A DNA stretch of 64,000 nt, from positions 620,001 through 684,000 of the forward strand of contig NZ_SLXN01000002.1 of NCBI RefSeq assembly GCF_004345855.1, written 5' to 3'. The stretch is from Sphingomonas sp. BK235 (GTDB lineage: Bacteria; Pseudomonadota; Alphaproteobacteria; Sphingomonadales; Sphingomonadaceae). Below, one piece after another: positions 9,557-17,694 of the stretch. Within the stretch, counting starts at the first letter, position 1. Every line of letters starts with the position of its first letter. A program made the position numbers and the translations under genes. The notes beneath the pieces were generated by a model. It was not told where the DNA came from. It ran no database searches and worked only from the letters and a program-made list of their open reading frames with translations.

Positions 9557-10453
9557 CTAAGCGATCGCGCTCGGCAGCGGCGTGCCCGCCAGAAAGGCGT
9601 CGAGGTTGGCGAGCACCAGCGCCTCCATCGCGCCGCGTGCCTCGCGCGTCGCGCTGCCCTGATGCGGGGCGAGCACCACCCGCGGCGAAACGCGCAGCGC
9701 CGCGGGGACGCGCGGCTCGTCGGCGAAGACGTCGAGCCCCGCGCCCGCGATCACGCCCGCGTCGAGCGCCGCGATCAGCGCCGGCTCGTCCACCAGGCTG
9801 CCGCGCGCGACATTGACCAGCACGCCCGCGGCGCCGAGCGCCTCCAGCACCGCGCGATCGACCAGCCGCTCGGTCGCGCCCCCGCCCGGCGCGGCGAGGA
9901 ACAGCACGTCGCTGGCCGCGGCGAGCGCGCGGATGTCGTCGCAGCGGCGATAGGGCACGTCCTTGGCCGAGCGCGCGCAATAAGCGATCGAGCGCGCGAA
10001 CGGCGCCGCGCGCGCGGCGATCGCCTGGCCGATCTGGCCGAGCCCGAACACGCCCACCGCGCGCCCGCTCGCGCGCCGCGCCAGCGGCACCGACCAGCCG
10101 CCGTCACGCACCGCGCGGTCGTTGGCGACGATGCCGCGCTCCACCGCGAGCCACAGCGCGATCGCGAGATCGGCGACGTCGGCGGTCAGCACGTCGGGCG
10201 TGATCGTGACACGCACGCCGCGCGCGCGCGCCGCGGCGAGATCGACCCCGTCGTGGCCGACGCCGTGGATCGCGACGATGCCGAGTTCGGGCAGCGATTC
10301 GCTCTCGGCCGCGCCCCAGCGCAGCGACCCGCCGCCCACCACCGCCCGGGTGGTCGGCGGGGCGACGTCGCGGTGGAGCGTGAACCGCTCGGCGAGCGCG
10401 GCCTCGAGCGTCGGCGACTGGGGCGAGGCGAGGTACAGATCGGGCAGCGGCAT
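9557..10453 (-). CDS. D-isomer-specific 2-hydroxyacid dehydrogenase
   Basis: This 298-residue NAD(P)-dependent enzyme interconverts a 2-hydroxyacid and a 2-ketoacid, probably glyoxylate or hydroxypyruvate by similarity. The Rossmann motif is GVFGLGQIGQAIA. The catalytic set is visible: Arg in NVARGSLVDE, Glu in DVFADEPRVP and His in LAPHQGSATRE. Start chosen at 10453 (MPLPDLYLAS); the open frame extends further upstream but without family-like sequence. It is convergent with the Panacea pair. Exact substrate unknown. Confidence 0.85.
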   Translation of the reverse strand: MPLPDLYLASPQSPTLEAALAERFTLHRDVAPPTTRAVVGGGSLRWGAAESESLPELGIVAIHGVGHDGVDLAAARARGVRVTITPDVLTADVADLAIALWLAVERGIVANDRAVRDGGWSVPLARRASGRAVGVFGLGQIGQAIAARAAPFARSIAYCARSAKDVPYRRCDDIRALAAASDVLFLAAPGGGATERLVDRAVLEALGAAGVLVNVARGSLVDEPALIAALDAGVIAGAGLDVFADEPRVPAALRVSPRVVLAPHQGSATREARGAMEALVLANLDAFLAGTPLPSAIA

Positions 10454-10497
10454 GGCGGCGACGCTAGCATGCGCGCGCCGCCTGCCGCCAGCCGGGC

Positions 10498-10947
10498 TCA
10501 GCCGACGTCCTCGACCTGGGTCAGATAGGCGCCATAGCCCTCCGCCTCCATGTCGTCGCGGTGGACGAAGCGGAGCGAGGCCGAGTTGATGCAATAGCGC
10601 AGCCCGCCGCGCTCGCGCGGGCCGTCGTCGAAGACATGGCCGAGATGGCTGTCGCCATGCGTCGAGCGCACCTCGGTGCGGGTCATGAAGTGCGAGCGGT
10701 CGACCAGTTCGGCGACGTTGGCGGGCTCGATCGGCTTGGTGAAGCTGGGCCAGCCGCAGCCCGATTCATATTTGTCCGCGCTGGCGAACAGCGGCTCGCC
10801 CGAGACCACATCGACGTAGATCCCCGGCTCCTTGTTGTAGAGCAGCGCGCCGGTGCCGGGCCGCTCAGTGCCGCTCTGCTGGGTGACGCGATATTGCTCG
10901 GGCGTGAGCCGCGCGATCGCCTCGTCGGTCTTGCGATAGTCCGTCAT
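10498..10947 (-). CDS. msrB: Peptide-methionine (R)-S-oxide reductase MsrB, zinc-less form
   Basis: The enzyme reduces methionine-R-sulfoxide in proteins. This 149-residue protein has the catalytic Cys119 in [11 protein letters not shown], a probable resolving Cys64 in SGCGWPSF, and the [10 protein letters not shown] tract. Both CxxC zinc pairs of the usual MsrB are absent: the first region reads [13 protein letters not shown] and the second [11 protein letters not shown]. It is therefore a metal-free variant. It is the last gene of a three-gene operon; its ATG overlaps the stop of the phosphoesterase gene by four bases. Confidence 0.93.
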   Translation of the reverse strand: MTDYRKTDEAIARLTPEQYRVTQQSGTERPGTGALLYNKEPGIYVDVVSGEPLFASADKYESGCGWPSFTKPIEPANVAELVDRSHFMTRTEVRSTHGDSHLGHVFDDGPRERGGLRYCINSASLRFVHRDDMEAEGYGAYLTQVEDVG

Positions 10948-11483
10948 GCTACCTCCGTTCCGCGCCTAGATAAGGCGCGCGGGCGGGTGTTGCGAGGTGG
11001 CGCTGCGAGCAGCTGCGCCAGCGTGACGGGGGCGAAGTCGTGGACGTCGACGCCGACGTCATACTGCCGCGTCATCGGCGCGAGCCGGCCGTGGCTGTGG
11101 CCGTGGAGGTTGAGCGCGCCGCGATGCTGGCCGTTCCAGCTGCGGAAAGGATAATGGCCGAGCACGACCCGGTGCCCGTCCAGCGCCAGCTCCGCATAAT
11201 CGCCCACGCTCGCCCAGCCCGCGGCGGCGAGCGTGGCGGCGGGATCGTTGTTGCCGCGCAGCAGGTGCTTGGTGCCGTGGAGCCGCGCCAGCAGCGGGGC
11301 CACGTCGGCGGCGCGGCGCGCGACGTCGCCGAGATGCCAGACGGTGTCGCCGGGTGCGACCGTCGCGTTCCAGCGCTCGACCAGCAGCGCGTCCATCGTC
11401 GCCACGTCGGGGAAGGGGCGGCGCCACAGGTTGATGGTGCGATGGTCGCCGAGATGCGTGTCGGCGGTGAACCAGACCGTCAT
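10944..11483 (-). CDS. Metallophosphoesterase (calcineurin-like)
   Basis: This 179-residue cytosolic enzyme has the two-metal phosphoesterase signature: FTADTHLGD (DxH) at the N-terminus, WHLGDVA (GD), LRGNNDP (GNND), GHYPFRSW (GH) and LHGHSHG (GHxH). It is close to the small phosphoesterases acting on nucleotides or unknown phosphoesters. Both ends overlap their neighbours by ATGA, so it is translationally coupled to the upstream radical SAM gene and the downstream msrB. The substrate cannot be assigned. Confidence 0.86.
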   Translation of the reverse strand: MTVWFTADTHLGDHRTINLWRRPFPDVATMDALLVERWNATVAPGDTVWHLGDVARRAADVAPLLARLHGTKHLLRGNNDPAATLAAAGWASVGDYAELALDGHRVVLGHYPFRSWNGQHRGALNLHGHSHGRLAPMTRQYDVGVDVHDFAPVTLAQLLAAPPRNTRPRALSRRGTEVA

Positions 11484-12562
11484 GTCCAGTAGAGCAGCCG
11501 CGCCGCGGGCAGCGCCGCCGCGATCCGCGTCGCGAAGAAGCCGCGCAGCGCGCGCATCGTCGCTTCGTCATAGACCTGTTTCTCGCCGCCGAACCTGGTC
11601 CGCTTGGTGGCGCGATCCTGCCCGCTCATGTCGAGCGACGAGCCGGGGTACCAGCGCTCCAGCACGGCGCGCGAGGTCGTGGTGTAGCGGTGGGTGATCA
11701 GCTCGACGGTGAGGTCGAGGCCGCGCGCGCCCGCCAGCGCCGCCGCGGCGTCGTCGATCAGCGCGCCATAGGCGTCCTGCCAGCCGGGCGCGGCGATGAT
11801 CGGCGCGATCGTCAGCCCGACCGGATAGCCCGCGTCGGCCATGCGCCGCAGCCCCGCCAGCCGCGCCGCGACCGGGGCGGTGCCGCCCTCGAACCGCGCG
11901 AACGCCGCGGGGTTGATCGAGGCGCGCATCCGCGTCCGCCCGCCATGGTCGAGCGCGAGCAGCGCCGCGACATCGGCGAACTTGGTGGTGAAGCGCAGCT
12001 GCGCCGCCGCCTCCCAACGCCCGAACCAGGCGATCGCGGCGGACAGCGAGCCGGTCAGCGGCTCCAGCGCGAGCGGGTCGGTGTAGCAGGACGCCTCGAA
12101 GGTGGTGCCCTCGCTCGCCCGCGCGCGCTGGCGCGAGGTGACCGTGCCGCGGCCGAGATGATCGGGCAGCGCCGCCAGTATCTCCTCCAGATTGGCATAG
12201 ACCCGCGTGATCGGCGGCCCGGCGAGCGAGCCCGCCAGATAGCAGTAACTGCAATGCGCCGGACAGCCCTCGGCGAGGTCGACGCGCCAGTCCGCGCTGG
12301 GCGCGATCGGCTGGAGCCGGCGTTTCGACGGCGGCGCGACCGTCACCGCCAGCGTCGCCTTGGCCGCGGCATAGGCGCGGCGCGGATCGTCGGGCAGGTC
12401 GAGCGTCAGCCGGTCGCCGGGCAGTTCCACCACGGGCACGCCCTGTGCCGCCGCGCGCGCGGCGATCGCACGGCCATGCGCGAACCCGCGCGCCGCGCGC
12501 GTGATGAGCAGGCGGCTCGGGCGCCACGGCGCACGGTCGGACGGAGCGGGGGCAGGCGCCAC
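11480..12562 (-). CDS. Spore-photoproduct-lyase-like radical SAM protein
   Basis: The 360-residue protein has the radical SAM cluster motif CPAHCSYC with Cys100, Cys104 and Cys107. The surrounding DLAEGCPAHCSYCYLAGS and the later FEASCYTDPLALEPLTGS resemble spore photoproduct lyase. The Cys in FEASC may correspond to the H-donor Cys of Bacillus SplB (inference from memory of the family). Since the organism should not sporulate, its substrate is probably another thymine adduct or a different molecule. The start is GTG 12562 with no Met nearby. It heads the operon with phosphoesterase and msrB. Confidence 0.82.
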   Translation of the reverse strand: MAPAPAPSDRAPWRPSRLLITRAARGFAHGRAIAARAAAQGVPVVELPGDRLTLDLPDDPRRAYAAAKATLAVTVAPPSKRRLQPIAPSADWRVDLAEGCPAHCSYCYLAGSLAGPPITRVYANLEEILAALPDHLGRGTVTSRQRARASEGTTFEASCYTDPLALEPLTGSLSAAIAWFGRWEAAAQLRFTTKFADVAALLALDHGGRTRMRASINPAAFARFEGGTAPVAARLAGLRRMADAGYPVGLTIAPIIAAPGWQDAYGALIDDAAAALAGARGLDLTVELITHRYTTTSRAVLERWYPGSSLDMSGQDRATKRTRFGGEKQVYDEATMRALRGFFATRIAAALPAARLLYWT

Positions 12563-12706
12563 CGACGTCGAACGAGCGAGCCGCCGCGCGGTTCAGTGCG
12601 CGGTGATGCTGCGCCGCCACACGATTCCGCGACAGGCTTTGCAAACGATTAACCTCCCACGGCTACCCGGGTGGCCTGACATAAAGCCTATCAATTCGGG
12701 GGTAAT

Positions 12707-15145
12707 TTGATCTCGCTCTTTCTCGCGGCGACGCTGTCGTCGACCGCTCTCGTCGCGCCTGCCGCTGTGTCCCCGGCGAGCGACGACAAGGTCACCACCG
12801 GCGTCGCCAAGGGGCGCGACCGGCTCGACAGCGCCACCTCGACCAGCAGCCTCAAGGAAGCCGATATCGAGAAGCTGGCGCCGCGCTCGATCGGCGACCT
12901 GCTGCGCGACATCCCCGGCATCCGCGCCGAGGCCTCGACCGGCGAGGGGCTGGCGAGCATCTCGATCCGCGGTCTGCCGATCGCCTCGTCGGGGGTGAAG
13001 TTCGTCCAGCTCCAGGAGGACGGCCTGCCCGTGCTCGAGTTCGGCGACATCCAGGGGATCGGGCCGGACGCGCTGATCCGCGCCGACCTCAACCTCGCGC
13101 AGGTCGAGGTGATCCGCGGCGGCTCGGCCTCCACCTTCGCGTCCAACTCGCCGGGCGGTCTCATCAACTTCCTGTCGAAGACGGGCGACGTCGCGGGCGG
13201 CGCGGTGGCGCTGACCGCGGGGCTCGACTATGACCAATATCGCGTCGACGTCGACCAGGGCGGCGCGATCAGCGACACGTTGCGCTATCACGTCGGCGGT
13301 TTCTTCCGCCAGGGCGAGGGGCCGCGCCGCACCGGCTATGACGCGCAGCGCGGCGGCCAGATCAAGCTGAACGTCACCAAGCGCGTCGACGGCGGCTATG
13401 TGCGCCTGTACGGCAAGTATCTCGACGACCGCACGCCCTTCTACGACACCATCCCGGTGCGCGCGACCGGCACGGACGCCGACCCCAGGGTGCGCGACAT
13501 CGCCGGGCTCGACTCGACGCGCGACATCCTGCTGTCGCGCCACATCCGCGACGTGCTGCTGCTCGACGGCAACAACAACCCGGTGCGGCACGATCTCGCC
13601 GACGGCCAGCGCACCAAGGTCGCCTCGATCGGCCTCGAGGCGCAGCTCGCGCTCGCCGGCTGGACCGTGACCGAGCGGTTCCGCGTCGCGCATGTCTCGG
13701 GCGCGCTGACCACGCCCTTCACCTCGGCCTATCTGCCCGCCGGCCAGGCGGCGGCGCTGCTCGGCGGCGCGGGAGCGCGGCTGTCCTACGCCAACGGGCC
13801 GCGCGCGGGCGAGGCGATCGCGGACCCGTCGTCGCTCAACGGCAACGGCCTGCTCGCCGCGATCAACGTGCTGGACCTGCGGCTCAACTCGCTCCGCAAC
13901 GTCACCAACGACGTGCGCGCGAGCCGCGTCTGGGGCGTCGGCGGCGGTGAGCTGACCACCACCGCGGGCCTCTACGCCGCGCGGCAGACGATCGACCGCG
14001 ACGCGCTCTGGGCGACGCTGGTCTCCGACGTGCGCGGCGACGGCGCCGCGGCGCTGGTCGACGTCACCACCGCGAGCGGGCGCGCGCTGACGCAGGACGG
14101 CGTCTACGCCTATAATCTCGCGCTGGCGGGCGGCACGCGGCGCCGCCGCGTCGACGTCGATTATGCGATCAACGCGCCGTTCGCCTCGGCCAATTACCAT
14201 ATCGGCCGCGTCGCGATCGGCGGCAGCCTGCGCTACGACATCGGCTCGGCCAACGGCCGCGTGTTCGGCGCGGATCTGGGCGGCGGGCGCATCGGCACCG
14301 TGACGCGCGACATCGACGGCGACGGCGTGATCTCCGTGCCCGAGACCAGGGTCGGGGTCACCCCGCTCACCGCGCCCGCGCCGGTCGACTATGACTATCG
14401 CTACCTGTCCTATTCGACCGGGATCAACTTCCGCATCGCCGAGCCGCTCGCGGTGTTCGCGCGCTACAGCCGCGGCGCGCGCGCCAACGCCGACCGCATC
14501 CTGTTCAGCCCGATCGTCGACACCGGCGACGGAAGCCTGGCGGTGCGCGACGCCGCCTATGATCCGGTCAAGCAGGCCGAGATCGGCGTCAAATATCGCC
14601 GCGACGGGCTGACGCTCAATCTCACCGGCTTCTGGGCCAAGGCGCAGGACACCAACGTCGACGTGGTGACCAGCCAGATCATCGAGCGCGCCTATCGCGC
14701 CACCGGGCTGGAGTTCGAGGGCGGGCTGCGCCGCGGCCCGTTCGCGCTGACCGCGGGCGCGACCTATACCGACGCCGAGATCACGCGCGACGCGGTCGAT
14801 CCCGCGGTGGTGGGCAACCGGCCGCGTCACCAGGCCAAGCTGATCTTCCAGGCGACTCCGCAGCTCGTCACCGAGCGGTTCAGCCTGGGCGCGGTGTTCC
14901 TCGGCACCACCGACAGCTACGCGCAGGACAGCAACCTGCTCAGGACACCGGGCTATGTGACGACCAACGCGTTCGTGCAGGTGCGCCCGGCGGCGCGGCT
15001 GCTGCTCAGCCTGAACGCGAGCAACCTGTTCGACACCCGCGCGATCACCTCGTTCGACGAGGCGACGATCCCCGCCAGCGGCATCCTGCGCGCGCGGCCG
15101 CTCAACGGGCGCACGGTGTCGACCACGCTGCGGGCCGATTTCTGA
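12707..15145 (+). CDS. TonB-dependent outer-membrane receptor
   Basis: This is an 812-residue outer-membrane receptor for active import of a siderophore or other large substrate. There is a signal peptide (FLAATLSSTALVAPAA). The plug domain has the tract LLRDIPGIRAEAST and ends with QVEVIRGGSASTFASNSPGG. A 22-strand barrel follows and ends in a terminal aromatic residue (TTLRADF). The length fits the family. The start is TTG 12707, preceded by CGGGGGT; no better ATG exists. The N-terminus is short, with no FecR-sensing extension. The ligand is not predictable; no transport operon is adjacent. Confidence 0.88.
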   Translation: MISLFLAATLSSTALVAPAAVSPASDDKVTTGVAKGRDRLDSATSTSSLKEADIEKLAPRSIGDLLRDIPGIRAEASTGEGLASISIRGLPIASSGVKFVQLQEDGLPVLEFGDIQGIGPDALIRADLNLAQVEVIRGGSASTFASNSPGGLINFLSKTGDVAGGAVALTAGLDYDQYRVDVDQGGAISDTLRYHVGGFFRQGEGPRRTGYDAQRGGQIKLNVTKRVDGGYVRLYGKYLDDRTPFYDTIPVRATGTDADPRVRDIAGLDSTRDILLSRHIRDVLLLDGNNNPVRHDLADGQRTKVASIGLEAQLALAGWTVTERFRVAHVSGALTTPFTSAYLPAGQAAALLGGAGARLSYANGPRAGEAIADPSSLNGNGLLAAINVLDLRLNSLRNVTNDVRASRVWGVGGGELTTTAGLYAARQTIDRDALWATLVSDVRGDGAAALVDVTTASGRALTQDGVYAYNLALAGGTRRRRVDVDYAINAPFASANYHIGRVAIGGSLRYDIGSANGRVFGADLGGGRIGTVTRDIDGDGVISVPETRVGVTPLTAPAPVDYDYRYLSYSTGINFRIAEPLAVFARYSRGARANADRILFSPIVDTGDGSLAVRDAAYDPVKQAEIGVKYRRDGLTLNLTGFWAKAQDTNVDVVTSQIIERAYRATGLEFEGGLRRGPFALTAGATYTDAEITRDAVDPAVVGNRPRHQAKLIFQATPQLVTERFSLGAVFLGTTDSYAQDSNLLRTPGYVTTNAFVQVRPAARLLLSLNASNLFDTRAITSFDEATIPASGILRARPLNGRTVSTTLRADF

Positions 15146-15180
15146 GCGACGGCGCCATACCCCTTCCGACACCGACCATC

Positions 15181-15247
15181 GTCATCCCGGCGCGAGGCCG
15201 GGATGACGGAGGAACCTTGCAACGGTCCCGCCTGACGCGGGGATGAC
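15181..15247. repeat. Divergent copy of the GTCATCCCGG inverted-repeat element
   Basis: A 27-bp hairpin (15181-15207) starts GTCATCCCGG and ends CCGGGATGAC. About 30 bp later a second partial GGGGATGAC end appears. The outer arms match those of the two full 94-bp copies at 17496 and 32274, so this looks like a decayed or shortened member of the same dispersed family. Confidence 0.6.
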
Positions 15248-15270
15248 GATGGGGGCGAACGCCGGCCCGC

Positions 15271-15302
15271 CCCGACGCCGCGCGATTGCGCGCGGCGTCG
15301 GG
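15271..15302 (+). terminator. Strong hairpin, candidate terminator of the TonB receptor gene
   Basis: A perfect 14-bp stem (arm CCCGACGCCGCGCG) with a 4-nt ATTG loop lies 125 bp after the receptor stop. It is followed by GTGCCTTAAT rather than a clean T-run, so intrinsic termination is plausible but not certain. Confidence 0.5.
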
Positions 15303-15310
15303 GTGCCTTA

Positions 15311-15333
15311 ATCGAGTCACACAGTGACTCGAT
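15311..15333. promoter_or_regulatory. 10-bp palindrome upstream of the M13 peptidase gene
   Basis: Perfect inverted arms ATCGAGTCAC and GTGACTCGAT are separated by 3 nt and end 16 bp before the chosen start codon (15350), beside the ribosome-binding site GAGGA. Position and symmetry suggest a repressor operator or a 5' leader hairpin that could mask translation. No regulator is identified. Confidence 0.4.
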
Positions 15334-15349
15334 GAGGACGCCTGCCCCG

Positions 15350-17410
15350 ATGACTTCGAAGATCCTGCTGGGACTCACGCTCGTTACCTCGCTCGCCGCG
15401 GCGCCGCTCGCGGCGCAGACCGCGCCGGCGCCGGCCGCGGCGGCCGCCGCGACCGGTGCGCGCTACGGCGATTTCGGCGTCGACCTGACCGCGCGCGACA
15501 CCGCGGTGAAGCCGGGCGACGATTTCTGGACCTATGCCAACGGCCAGTGGGACAAGACCACGCCGATCGCCGCCGACCGCCAGACCGCCGGCCCCGCGGT
15601 GGTGCTGAGCGACACCGCCGAGCTCCAGGTCCGCCGCATCCTCGAGGACGCGAGCAGCGACCCCGCCGCGATCGGCCCGTCCGCGCCGCAGATCGGCGCG
15701 CTCTACGCCAGCTTCATGGACCAGGCCGCGATCGAGCGCGCCGCCATCGCCCCGCTCAAGCCCTATTTCGCCAAGATCGACGCCGCGCGCGACCGCGCGC
15801 AGCTCCAGCAGCTGTTCGCCACGGTCGGCTATGCCTCCCCGGTCGAGATCGGCCAGCTGCCCGACCCGTCCGACCCGACGCGCTATGTCGCGGGCTGGAG
15901 CCAGGGCGAGCTCGGCATGGGCGGGCGCGATTATTATCTCCTGCCCGGCGCCAAATATGACGCCTATCGCGCGGCCTATCGCGGCTATGTCGAGCAGGTG
16001 CTGACGCTCGCCGGGATCGGCGACGCGGCGGCGCGCGCCGGTCGCATCATCGCGCTGGAGACCGCGATGGCCAAGGTGCATTGGTCCCCGGTCGAGCAGC
16101 GCGACCTCACCAAGATGCTCAAGCCGATGACGGTGGCGCAGCGCCGCGCGCTCGCGCCCCAGTTCGACTTCGCCGCGATGGAGCGGACCGCGGGCTATGG
16201 CGACCAGCCGGTGCTGATCATGAGCACCGACACCGCGCTGACCGCGCTGGGCACGATCTTCGCGGCGACCCCGGTGGGCACGTGGCAGGACTGGATGAAG
16301 TTCCGCTTCGCCTCCGCCCAGGCCGCGGTGCTGCCCAAGGCGTTCGACGACGCGAGCTTCGCTTTCTACGGCAAGACGCTGGCCGACCAGCCCGAGCAGC
16401 GCGCGCGCTGGAAGCGCGGCGTGGCGCTGGTCAACGGCGCGATGGGCGAGGCGGTCGGCAAGGTCTATGTCGCGCGCTTCTACCCGCCCGAGAGCGAGGC
16501 GCAGATGGCCGAGCTGATCAAGAACCTGCGCGGCGCCTATCGCGAGCGGATCGCGGGCAACGACTGGATGGACGCCGCGACCAAACAGGCCGCGCTCGCC
16601 AAGCTGGCGGCGTTCGAGCCGCGCACCGGCCACCCCGCCACCTATGTCGATTACGCCTCGCTCAAGGTCGTCAGCGGCGATCCGCTGGGCAACAACCTGC
16701 GCGCCGCCGAGTTCGCGCACCGGCTCGACCTCAGCCGCTTCCCCAAGCCGGTCGACCGCAGCCTGTGGGAGATGACGCCGCAGACCGTGAACGCTTATTA
16801 CAACCCGCTGGTGAACCAGATCACCTTCCCCGCCGCGATCCTCCAGCCGCCGTTCTTCGATCCCAAGGCCGATGCCGCGGTCAATTACGGCGCGATCGGC
16901 GCGGTGATCGGGCATGAGATGGGGCATGGCTTCGACGACCAGGGCAGCCAGTTCGCCGCCTCGGGCAAGTTCGAGAATTGGTGGACCCCCGCGACGCGCG
17001 AGGCCTTCACCAAGCGCACCGGCGTGCTGGTCGGCCAGTTCGACCAATATGAGCCGATCCCGGGCGTGAAGGTGAAGGGCGCGCTGACGCTGGGCGAGAA
17101 TATCGGCGACCTCGGCGGGATCGAGGCGGCCTATTCGGCCTATCAGCGCTACCAGGCCGAGCATGGCAAGGCGCCGGTGATCGACGGGCTGACCGGGGAC
17201 CAGCGCTTCTTCCTCGCTTATGCGCAGGCGTGGCGGACCAAGGTGCGCGAGGGCGCGCAGCGCGCGCGGCTGCTGACCGACCCGCACTCGCCCGCCTTCT
17301 ACCGGGTCAACGGCATCGTGCGGAACGTCGACGCCTGGTACGCCGCCTTCGGGGTGAAGCCGGGCGACGCCTTGTACCTCGCGCCCAAGGATCGCGTGAA
17401 GATCTGGTGA
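15350..17410 (+). CDS. M13 family zinc metallopeptidase (neprilysin/PepO-like)
   Basis: The 686-residue enzyme cleaves oligopeptides and is probably periplasmic: a signal peptide (LGLTLVTSLAAAPLAAQ) precedes an Ala/Pro linker. The zinc site is HEMGH at about residues 522-526 (two His ligands and catalytic Glu) with the third ligand Glu583 in ENIGDLGG. NAYYNPLVNQITFPAAILQ is the substrate-binding NAYY/F tract of M13. The DDFWTYANGQW start is family-typical. ATG 15350 is preferred over 15332 because GAGGA lies 11 bases before it. Confidence 0.93.
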   Translation: MTSKILLGLTLVTSLAAAPLAAQTAPAPAAAAAATGARYGDFGVDLTARDTAVKPGDDFWTYANGQWDKTTPIAADRQTAGPAVVLSDTAELQVRRILEDASSDPAAIGPSAPQIGALYASFMDQAAIERAAIAPLKPYFAKIDAARDRAQLQQLFATVGYASPVEIGQLPDPSDPTRYVAGWSQGELGMGGRDYYLLPGAKYDAYRAAYRGYVEQVLTLAGIGDAAARAGRIIALETAMAKVHWSPVEQRDLTKMLKPMTVAQRRALAPQFDFAAMERTAGYGDQPVLIMSTDTALTALGTIFAATPVGTWQDWMKFRFASAQAAVLPKAFDDASFAFYGKTLADQPEQRARWKRGVALVNGAMGEAVGKVYVARFYPPESEAQMAELIKNLRGAYRERIAGNDWMDAATKQAALAKLAAFEPRTGHPATYVDYASLKVVSGDPLGNNLRAAEFAHRLDLSRFPKPVDRSLWEMTPQTVNAYYNPLVNQITFPAAILQPPFFDPKADAAVNYGAIGAVIGHEMGHGFDDQGSQFAASGKFENWWTPATREAFTKRTGVLVGQFDQYEPIPGVKVKGALTLGENIGDLGGIEAAYSAYQRYQAEHGKAPVIDGLTGDQRFFLAYAQAWRTKVREGAQRARLLTDPHSPAFYRVNGIVRNVDAWYAAFGVKPGDALYLAPKDRVKIW

Positions 17411-17495
17411 GGGCGGCGGCGAGGGGCATCGCCGCTCCGTCGCCGGCTCGCGCGCAGGATGTTCTCGCGGGGGTGCGGCGCGCGTCCTCCTCAAC

Positions 17496-17589
17496 GTCAT
17501 CCCGGCCTCGGGCCGGGATCCATCCCTCCGCGAGCGCAACGCCGGTGATCCTCGTGGCGCCATCGATCCCTAGTCTAGCCCGGGATGAC
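17496..17589. repeat. 94-bp inverted-repeat element, copy 1
   Basis: The element begins GTCATCCCGGCCTCGGGCCG and ends GCCCGGGATGAC, so its ends are inverted repeats with internal hairpins. It aligns without gaps over 94 bp to the copy at 32274-32367 (79 of 94 positions identical by my count). It lies in the gap between the M13 peptidase and photolyase genes. It resembles REP/BIME-type or MITE-like dispersed elements of sphingomonads. Confidence 0.8.
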
Positions 17590-17694
17590 AAATAGGTTCA
17601 CGTAAGGGCTGAGGGAGGTCGGCGAACCGCCACCTCGCCGCGGCCGGGGCACCGCCGCGCGTTGCCTTCCCGCCTCCCGCGCGTTGGCGCCGGC

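Noticed and set aside
12593..15172. Minus-strand open frame of 859 codons opposite the TonB receptor
   Set aside because: High GC suppresses stops on the opposite strand; the plus-strand receptor has signal peptide, plug and barrel motifs.
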